A DNA stretch of 6,270 nucleotides from NCBI GenBank assembly GCA_002339085.1, contig DDDX01000018.1, forward strand, positions 1 through 6,270, in the 5' to 3' direction. The stretch is from Cellvibrionales bacterium UBA1969. Its GTDB lineage: Bacteria > Pseudomonadota > Gammaproteobacteria > Pseudomonadales > UBA7434. Of the stretch, positions 1-4,986 are shown piece after piece; within the stretch, counting starts at the first letter, position 1; each line of letters begins with the position of its first letter. Below the pieces are notes generated by a model that saw nothing but the letters and a program-made list of their open reading frames with translations, ran no database searches and was not told the origin of the DNA. The position numbers and the translations under genes were made by a program.

Positions 1-75
1 ATCGAAGCCAAAGCGCTGCGCAAACTCCGTCATCCTTCGCGATCTGATCATTTAAGAAGTTTTTTAGACGAATAA
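1..75 (+). CDS. rpoD: RNA polymerase sigma-70 factor RpoD, C-terminal end (partial)
   Basis: This is the last 24 codons plus the TAA stop of the housekeeping sigma factor; the 5' part lies outside the window. The translation reads IEAKALRKLRHPSRSDHLRS then FLDE, which matches the highly conserved end of RpoD region 4.2. In that region the recognition-helix segment (KALRKLRHPSRS) is followed by a short LRSFL[DE] tail. Region 4.2 contacts the -35 promoter element as part of the RNA polymerase holoenzyme. The reading frame is intact to the stop, and an intrinsic terminator begins about 20 nt downstream, as expected for the last gene of the rpsU-dnaG-rpoD operon (operon membership is from general knowledge; the upstream genes are not in view). 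Identification is firm despite the short length because this tail is nearly invariant in Gammaproteobacteria. Confidence 0.93.
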   Translation: MEAKALRKLRHPSRSDHLRSFLDE

Positions 76-95
76 CCCTTTTTTGTTTCTAATTT

Positions 96-130
96 AAAAC
101 GCGGCGTTTATAATCGCCGCGTTTTTATTT
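96..130 (+). terminator. Intrinsic (Rho-independent) terminator after rpoD, probably bidirectional
   Basis: A perfect 11-bp inverted repeat pairs 96-106 (AAAACGCGGCG) with 115-125 (CGCCGCGTTTT) around an 8-nt loop (107-114). The GC core is followed by a T-rich run (122-126, then ATTT). This is the classic form of a terminator for rpoD transcription on the + strand. On the - strand the same stem is followed by GTTTTAAATT, so it could also stop transcription entering from the right. It is the only good terminator I see between the amidohydrolase stop at 280 and rpoD. Confidence 0.92.
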
Positions 131-186
131 GTAACCTATACTCACCTTGTTAAGTTTAGTTACAATGTAGGAAATCCATCAAATAC
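131..186 (+). promoter_or_regulatory. Probable promoter region of the tRNA gene
   Basis: The tRNA lies downstream of a strong terminator, so it needs its own promoter in this 56-nt gap or must rely on read-through. The best -10-like hexamer is TACAAT at 161-166, which would start transcription about 14 nt before the mature tRNA 5' end. No good -35 sits at the right distance: TTGTTA at 147-152 is only 8 nt upstream. A second -10-like hexamer, TATACT (137-142), is also present. The location is logical but the exact elements are uncertain. Confidence 0.3.
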
Positions 187-263
187 GGGCCCGTAGCTCA
201 GTTGGTTAGAGCATCCGACTCATAATCGGCAGGTCGAAGGTTCAAGTCCTTCCGGGCCCACCA
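187..263 (+). tRNA. tRNA with CAT anticodon: tRNA-Ile2 (lysidine type) favoured, elongator tRNA-Met possible
   Basis: The 77-nt gene folds as a complete cloverleaf with an encoded CCA end (261-263). The acceptor stem is GGGCCCG (187-193) with CGGGCCC (253-259) and discriminator A260. The D stem is GCTC/GAGC. The anticodon loop CTCATAA (219-225) has anticodon CAT at 221-223. The T stem is GAAGG/CCTTC around TTCAAGT (241-247). A CAT anticodon can mean initiator Met, elongator Met, or Ile2, whose C34 is changed to lysidine by TilS. The paired 1-72 G-C rules out a typical bacterial initiator. Acceptor pairs C4-G69 and C5-G68, known TilS recognition features in E. coli tRNA-Ile2, are present, whereas E. 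coli elongator tRNA-Met has U-A and A-U there. In E. coli the Ile2 gene ileX also lies close to rpoD. The first anticodon-stem pair (T214 with C230) is a mismatch. The tRNA call is firm; the isotype is likely but not proven. Confidence 0.95.
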
Positions 264-279
264 CTTTTCATTCGTCTTG

Positions 280-2022
280 CTATCGACAGCCACGGACTAA
301 CTTGCCTGGTAGCGCACCCGTGGATTGGCCATTGCGAAACGTTACCTCGCCAGCACAAATAGTAGCAAGATAACCTCTAGCCCGTTGTAATATTCGCGGC
401 GCACCTGTGGGAAGATCATGAGCAATCTCTGGTATTTCCAGATCGATTTCGTCAAGATCGATAATATTTAAGTCTGCCCGTTTACCAACTTTGATTACAC
501 CTCGATCATTCAAGCCATATAACCTTGCTGGCTCGCTACTTAACATCTTAACAGCGTCCTCGAGAAGAATTTTCTGGCCGCGCTGCCGATCGCGCACCCA
601 GTGCGACAATAAAAAAGTTGGCAATCCCGCATCACAGATCATGCTACAATGCGCGCCACCATCACCAAGGCTAACGACACTTAACTCGTCGCGCATCATC
701 TCTCCTATCGCCTCAAGATTGCCTTCTGCATATCCAGCAAAGAATACAGCCATCATATGCGTCTTCCCTCCCGCCGAAGCCTTTGCAACTTCACACATTG
801 CGTCATACAACATGTGGACGGGATCAACACCCGCCGCTTCAGCCCGTCCCGCAATCGACTGTTCATATTCGGGTTCGGATACAGGCCCATCATCCATAGC
901 GAAGGTGCTATGAAGGGAACTCATCATGATTTTCATAGACTCATCATCAGCATTGTCCTGTGACAAAATTGCTTCGCGACGCCTGGGCTTGAGTAACTCA
1001 GTAAGACGCTGTTCCATGGGAAGCGAAGCAATTTCCTGGTATGCAGGACGGAATAAGAATGGATTAAACGTCTCCCAAGACAATAACAAACCATTCGCTC
1101 GACCTGGAACCTGCGGCACCAAGGATACATCCTCATCCTTCGCAGCTCGACAAGCCGTCATAGCATCGCGCCATTGATTAGGATAGAGATGTAGCTGCGG
1201 TAATGAAAAGGTAATCTTCACGCCAGTTTTTTTAGCCAATTTTTTATACATTACAACTTCGTTCATAAGTGCGTCCGGATCCTCTGCCATTGCACCAGCT
1301 GGAATCGACTGCAAGAGTTCCCCACCGCCCTTAACCACTGCGTTAGCCAGTGTTTCAAGTTCGGCAACATCTGCAAATGTCCCAGGTACAGGTTCGCCAT
1401 CGACCGATGTGTGTAATGGCATACGGTTTGTTGAGAATGCAACTGCACCTGCCGCTATAGATTCACGAACAATTTCTGCCATCTGCTCGAGATCGGATTG
1501 TGTTGCAGTTTCTTGGGCGGCACCCCGCTCGCCCATGACAAAAAGTCTTAAAGGGCCATGTGGTACTTGCGCGGCGATATCCATAGTGCGAGGCAATTTC
1601 TCCAATGCGTCAAGGTATTCTGGGAAAGTCTCCCAGTCCCACTTCATCCCCTCATGCAATGCACTACCAGGAATATCCTCGACACCCTCCATCAATTCAA
1701 TGAGTCGATTACGCTGATCAATCTTAGCAGGAGCAAAACCAACACCACAGTTACCCATAACAGCAGTAGTGACTCCATGCCAGGAAGATGGCGCAAGTAT
1801 TGAGTCCCAAGTAACTTGTCCATCATAGTGCGTGTGCGGGTCGACAAATCCCGGCGTTACAACAGCACCAGCTGCATTTAGCACATTCGCATCGCAAATC
1901 GGGAGCTTACCTGGCTCTGCTATTTCACTAATCAAACCATTACTAATTGCCAGATCTGCAGCACGAGGTGGACAGCCAGTTCCGTCAACAACTCTACCGC
2001 CTGTAATTACTAGGTCATACAT
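280..2022 (-). CDS. Amidohydrolase, N-acyl-D-amino-acid deacylase (D-aminoacylase-like, COG3653) family, paralogue A
   Basis: A 580-residue cytosolic enzyme of the metal-dependent amidohydrolase superfamily with no signal peptide or membrane segment. It starts with the family's beta-sandwich motif (YDLVITGGRVVDGTG), followed by PGFVDPHTHYDGQ with the HxH metal ligands H63 and H65. GNCGVGFAP follows, with C92 matching the metal-bridging Cys of D-aminoacylase, then MEGVEDIPG (111-119) and PHGPLR (154-159). SLGDGGAH (451-458) has D454 as the probable catalytic Asp. The C-terminal sandwich ends TGALPGKLVR. Classical D-aminoacylases remove the acyl group from N-acyl-D-amino acids, but the two central His ligands appear to be absent (LLQSIPAG at 236-243, ITFSLPQL at 270-277), so the substrate is unknown. 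The ATG start is supported by TGAGGA (2031-2036) 8 nt upstream. It is transcribed divergently from the LLM oxidoreductase and ends 17 nt from the convergent tRNA. It is clearly paralogous to the gene at 3187-4956. Family assignment is sure; the exact reaction is not. Confidence 0.9.
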   Translation of the reverse strand: MYDLVITGGRVVDGTGCPPRAADLAISNGLISEIAEPGKLPICDANVLNAAGAVVTPGFVDPHTHYDGQVTWDSILAPSSWHGVTTAVMGNCGVGFAPAKIDQRNRLIELMEGVEDIPGSALHEGMKWDWETFPEYLDALEKLPRTMDIAAQVPHGPLRLFVMGERGAAQETATQSDLEQMAEIVRESIAAGAVAFSTNRMPLHTSVDGEPVPGTFADVAELETLANAVVKGGGELLQSIPAGAMAEDPDALMNEVVMYKKLAKKTGVKITFSLPQLHLYPNQWRDAMTACRAAKDEDVSLVPQVPGRANGLLLSWETFNPFLFRPAYQEIASLPMEQRLTELLKPRRREAILSQDNADDESMKIMMSSLHSTFAMDDGPVSEPEYEQSIAGRAEAAGVDPVHMLYDAMCEVAKASAGGKTHMMAVFFAGYAEGNLEAIGEMMRDELSVVSLGDGGAHCSMICDAGLPTFLLSHWVRDRQRGQKILLEDAVKMLSSEPARLYGLNDRGVIKVGKRADLNIIDLDEIDLEIPEIAHDLPTGAPRILQRARGYLATICAGEVTFRNGQSTGALPGKLVRGCR

Positions 2023-2030
2023 GAATATTT

Positions 2031-2036
2031 TCCTCA
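2031..2036 (-). promoter_or_regulatory. Ribosome binding site of amidohydrolase A
   Basis: On the - strand the hexamer TGAGGA lies 8 nt before the ATG at 2022. It supports that start, which also gives the conserved N-terminus MYDLVITGGRVVDGTG. Confidence 0.75.
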
Positions 2037-2280
2037 GCGTAAAAAAACCTTTTTAGGGTTAATCACTTTTACTTAGTATGCAAAATCTGGCGTTTTAAAA
2101 AAAAATAGATGAAATTATAATAGATCAATCACGCCAGAGCTAAATCCTACGGGAAGCTTCTGATACTTTCAACGTATTGAGAGGATTCTCATCATGAGCA
2201 ATATGTAAGTAAACAGGTTTAGACTCTTCATTGGACATTGATTACATATATGATAGTCAGGAGTAAAATTAAACAAAAAA

Positions 2281-2287
2281 GAGGGGG
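2281..2287 (+). promoter_or_regulatory. Ribosome binding site of the LLM oxidoreductase
   Basis: The purine-rich GAGGGGG lies 6 nt before the ATG at 2294 and picks that start over the in-frame ATG four codons later. It is preceded by an A-rich stretch. A second SD-like CAGGAG (2259-2263 region) upstream has no start codon at a usable distance. Confidence 0.8.
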
Positions 2288-2293
2288 AAAATT

Positions 2294-3184
2294 ATGGAAA
2301 TTGGAATGACATTACCAAGCATGGTGCACGACAACGAATATAGCCGAGACACCACCCTCGACTGGTGTAGGCTGATCGACCAAGGCCCGTTTGAAAGTAT
2401 TTCTGTGGGCGAGCGAACCACCTACCCTAATCAAGAAATTACTGTGCTACTGTCTGCCGCAGCCGCCCTCACTGAGAGAGTCAAGCTCTATTCCACCATA
2501 TTTGTTTTACCCACCCATGCCACTGCCGTACTCGCCAAGCAAGCCGCTACAATCGATGTATTATCAAATGGCCGGATAACGTTGGGCATAGGCTCCGGCG
2601 GAAGAGAGCATGATTACATTGCCGCTGAAAAGCCCTTTAACAATCGCTTCAGCCGCATGGAACATCAAGTGCATGAATTAAAAAGGTTGTGGGCCGGTGA
2701 ACCACCGTTCACCGGTGCCGATCCAGTGGGCCCATCGCCGGTTCAGGCCGGCGGGCCACCATTATTTGCCGGCGTTGGCGGACCTAAATCACTGGCTCGC
2801 GCCGCACGATGGGCCGACGGTCTGTTTGGCCAAAATGTCGGTGACGGCAATTACGCTAATTTTTCTCAATACGTAGAAAACGCTCAGCGCCTATGGGAAG
2901 GAGAAGGTAGAAAAACAAAACCCTATATCACCACCAGTTTTTGGTATGCCTTAGGCCCTCATGCGAAGACCCAACTTGAGCACTATGCCAAAAGCTATAT
3001 GGAAATACTCGGCCCAGGCGCAGTTGACTATATTCTTTCTCAACAAAGTATCAGTAGTGAGACGGCATTAATTAATGCCTTAGATACATTTGAAGCAGCA
3101 GGCTGTGATGAAGTTATTCTAGTACCGACGTCAGCCGAAACGGCAGAGCTCGACCGTACTATTTTAGCGCTGGCAAAACGGTAA
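2294..3184 (+). CDS. LLM-class (luciferase-like) flavin- or F420-dependent oxidoreductase
   Basis: A 296-residue single-domain protein of the bacterial luciferase-like TIM-barrel family, of usual length for F420/FMN-dependent LLM enzymes. Family landmarks are the N-terminal strand MEIGMTLP, the ISVGER segment (36-41) and the hallmark ATIDVLSNGRITLGIGSGG (85-103), which lies near the cofactor phosphate in this family. RFSRMEHQVHELKRLW (118-133) and PPLFAGVGGPKSLARAARWADGLF (155-178) follow; the latter is the typical PxLxGG-AArxADG region. There is no signal peptide, so it should act in the cytoplasm. Members oxidise or monooxygenate varied organic substrates with reduced FMN from a partner reductase, or use F420; neither a reductase nor F420 genes are in view. 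It is transcribed away from amidohydrolase A across a shared control region and converges on paralogue B, stopping 2 nt from it. The family is sure; cofactor and substrate are not readable from sequence. Confidence 0.9.
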   Translation: MEIGMTLPSMVHDNEYSRDTTLDWCRLIDQGPFESISVGERTTYPNQEITVLLSAAAALTERVKLYSTIFVLPTHATAVLAKQAATIDVLSNGRITLGIGSGGREHDYIAAEKPFNNRFSRMEHQVHELKRLWAGEPPFTGADPVGPSPVQAGGPPLFAGVGGPKSLARAARWADGLFGQNVGDGNYANFSQYVENAQRLWEGEGRKTKPYITTSFWYALGPHAKTQLEHYAKSYMEILGPGAVDYILSQQSISSETALINALDTFEAAGCDEVILVPTSAETAELDRTILALAKR

Positions 3185-3186
3185 AT

Positions 3187-4956
3187 TTATGCCGCCGATC
3201 TCCTGACAAGCTTTCCAGGTCTTGCACCTGTATCATGGCCATTACGGTTAGTGATCTGACCGGCGACCATAGTGGCAACATAGCCCTCTGCACGCTGCAG
3301 CAAACGCGGCGCACCAGTAGGTAAATCGTTAGCAACATAGGGCATCTGCAGTGATAGGTCATTTAATGCAATCACATTGATGTCGGCTTTTTTACCAACC
3401 TCGATCACCCCTCGATCATGCAAACCGTACAAATCTGCAGGCGTTTTAGTTAACATTTGTATGGCGATCTCTAAAGGCACCTTGTCGCCCCTTTGTCGAT
3501 CACGCACCCAATGTTGCAGCATAAAAGTCGTGTAACTCGCGTCACAGATAACATTAACATGGGCGCCGCCATCCGCGGCACCAACGACCACATTTGGGTG
3601 CATCATCATTTCATGCACTGCGTTTAAATCACCGTCGGCATAATTACCCATGTAAACATGCAAGAAGCCTGGCAGGCCTTCATCGCCCTGTACCACATCG
3701 CACATGGCATCATACAATACCCCTTCAGCCGTATCGTTGGATGCCAATAATCGGGCCGCCAAACTTTGTGCTGGGTCTGGCTCAAATATTTGCTGATCTT
3801 TGCAAGGAAATATTGCATTTAGCGCATCGCGAACCACTTGCGCGCCATTTTTCAGTAGCGGCGACTGTATCTCTTCATTAAGAATTTTTTCTCGTCGCTC
3901 AGGATCCCGTAAGGCCTTAACACGCTCAGTTAAAGGCAGATGCGCAACCGCTAAATAGCTGGGCCGATCCATAAAAATATTGAAAGTATCCCAGCTCATC
4001 AACATGCCACCGGGTCGATTCCCTGTGGTTGCATAAAGCTTTGCGCCGGCTTTATTCGCCTGGCTAATTTCCTCTAACATATCCTTCCACAAGGTGGTTT
4101 GAACGTTATTTTGAGAAAGGGTAAAGACAATCGAACAACCCGTTTCTAAGCTCAGCTCTTTATATAATTGCACTTCGGCTTGAAAGGCTGTTGGATTTTC
4201 TCCCATTAAACCTTCGGGAACCACCTGCAGTAAATTAGCGCCGCCGACTTGCATGGCTTTAATAATGGCCAACACTTCTTCTTTTTCAGCAAAAGTACCA
4301 GGTACTGATTCACCATCGGTCGATGTGTGCATAGCAATGCGGTTAGTTGAAAATGCGAATGCACCGGCTTCAATCGCCTGCTGAGTTAATGCCGCCATCT
4401 GTTGAATTTGTTCTGCCGTTGCTGGCGCATTTAAATTATTGGCTTGTCCCAGTACATACGTACGCAGCGCGCCGTGCGGTATTTGCGCGACCACATCCAT
4501 CGTCCGGGCTTTATTGTCTAGGGCCTCCAGGTATTCGGGAAAACTTTCCCATGCCCAATCAATGCCATCAGCCAATGCTGAACCCGGAATATCTTCCACG
4601 CCCTCCATCAACTCAATTAAAAAATCTCTTTCATCGGGGCGAACGGGAGCAAAGCCCACGCCGCAATTACCCATCACTACGGTCGTGACACCGTGATCAG
4701 CTGACGGTGCCAATCGATCATCCCAAGTCGCCTGTCCATCGTAGTGGGTATGCGGGTCAACGAACCCTGGCGTCACAATACAACCGCTGGCATCGATAGT
4801 CTCAACACCTATCATTTCTATAGACTTACCAGCAACCGCTTCGTTAGCAGAAATCACAGCATCAATTTTGCCGTCCTTAATAAGCACTTCTGCGAGCATA
4901 GGCTCACCGCCGCTGCCATCAACAACAAGTCCGCCTTTAATCAAATAATCCGCCAT
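3187..4956 (-). CDS. Amidohydrolase, N-acyl-D-amino-acid deacylase (D-aminoacylase-like, COG3653) family, paralogue B
   Basis: A 589-residue cytosolic amidohydrolase, co-linear along its whole length with the product of 280-2022. Shared blocks include PGFVDPHTHYDGQ (HxH = H69, H71), GNCGVGFAP (C98), LIELMEGVEDIPGSAL (113-128), AFSTNR (201-206), ADGGAH (461-466, probable catalytic D462), HWVRDRQRG, and DLPTGAPR near the C-terminus, ending PGKLVRRSAA. As in paralogue A, the places where D-aminoacylases carry two central metal-binding histidines read LLQVVPEG (242-249) and IVFTLSQNN (276-284), with no histidine in either block. The start ATG is backed by AGGAG (4963-4967). The gene begins 30 nt after the P450 stop on the same strand and has its own strong ribosome binding site, so the two are probably co-transcribed and may act on one pathway. 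It ends 2 nt from the convergent LLM gene. Compared with paralogue A it has a few extra residues near position 40. Family assignment is sure; the substrate is unknown and 'D-aminoacylase' should be read as a family label. Confidence 0.9.
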   Translation of the reverse strand: MADYLIKGGLVVDGSGGEPMLAEVLIKDGKIDAVISANEAVAGKSIEMIGVETIDASGCIVTPGFVDPHTHYDGQATWDDRLAPSADHGVTTVVMGNCGVGFAPVRPDERDFLIELMEGVEDIPGSALADGIDWAWESFPEYLEALDNKARTMDVVAQIPHGALRTYVLGQANNLNAPATAEQIQQMAALTQQAIEAGAFAFSTNRIAMHTSTDGESVPGTFAEKEEVLAIIKAMQVGGANLLQVVPEGLMGENPTAFQAEVQLYKELSLETGCSIVFTLSQNNVQTTLWKDMLEEISQANKAGAKLYATTGNRPGGMLMSWDTFNIFMDRPSYLAVAHLPLTERVKALRDPERREKILNEEIQSPLLKNGAQVVRDALNAIFPCKDQQIFEPDPAQSLAARLLASNDTAEGVLYDAMCDVVQGDEGLPGFLHVYMGNYADGDLNAVHEMMMHPNVVVGAADGGAHVNVICDASYTTFMLQHWVRDRQRGDKVPLEIAIQMLTKTPADLYGLHDRGVIEVGKKADINVIALNDLSLQMPYVANDLPTGAPRLLQRAEGYVATMVAGQITNRNGHDTGARPGKLVRRSAA

Positions 4957-4962
4957 AGCCTT

Positions 4963-4967
4963 CTCCT
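4963..4967 (-). promoter_or_regulatory. Ribosome binding site of amidohydrolase B
   Basis: The - strand reads AGGAGAAGG over 4959-4967. Its AGGAG core (4963-4967) is 6 nt from the ATG at 4956. It lies in the 30-nt P450-amidohydrolase gap, so the downstream gene can be translated independently on a shared mRNA. No terminator is visible in this gap. Confidence 0.85.
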
Positions 4968-4986
4968 AATTTATTTTTCAGTTGTT

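Larger units (their letters stand above)
2023..2293. promoter_or_regulatory. Divergent intergenic control region between amidohydrolase A and the LLM oxidoreductase
   Basis: These 271 AT-rich nt contain no gene but must hold promoters for both directions. The palindrome ATTATAAT at 2114-2121 gives a perfect TATAAT hexamer on each strand (+: 2116-2121; -: 2114-2119), although neither has a good -35 partner. An 8-bp perfect inverted repeat, TCTGGCGT (2086-2093) and ACGCCAGA (2131-2138), brackets that palindrome with 37 nt between the arms. An A9 tract lies at 2097-2105. A second -10-like hexamer for the + strand, TATGAT (2249-2254), is nearer the LLM start. A short palindrome, CTCAT-C-ATGAG, sits at 2188-2198. 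A shared regulator is plausible, but none is encoded in the window. The region's role is certain from gene layout; individual sites are tentative. Confidence 0.55.

Noticed and set aside
147..166. TTGTTA and TACAAT as a -35/-10 pair for the tRNA
   Set aside because: The spacer is only 8 nt, too short for a sigma-70 promoter; only the -10-like hexamer is kept as a weak lead.
491..913. 140-codon + strand open frame inside amidohydrolase A
   Set aside because: It is fully antisense to a clear enzyme gene, of low complexity and with no family resemblance.
2023..2293. Small gene or riboswitch in the divergent gap
   Set aside because: Only very short open frames (for example ATG at 2194 with a stop four codons later) and no recognisable conserved aptamer structure.
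2728..2734. GGGCCCA inside the LLM gene, matching the tRNA acceptor end, as a possible attachment-site remnant
   Set aside because: Only 7 nt match, they lie in a conserved coding stretch, and the flanks do not match the tRNA T-arm.
4347..4688. 113-codon + strand open frame inside amidohydrolase B
   Set aside because: It is antisense to the conserved HxH/Cys and VEDIPG-coding part of the real gene; it is open only because of that gene's codon pattern.
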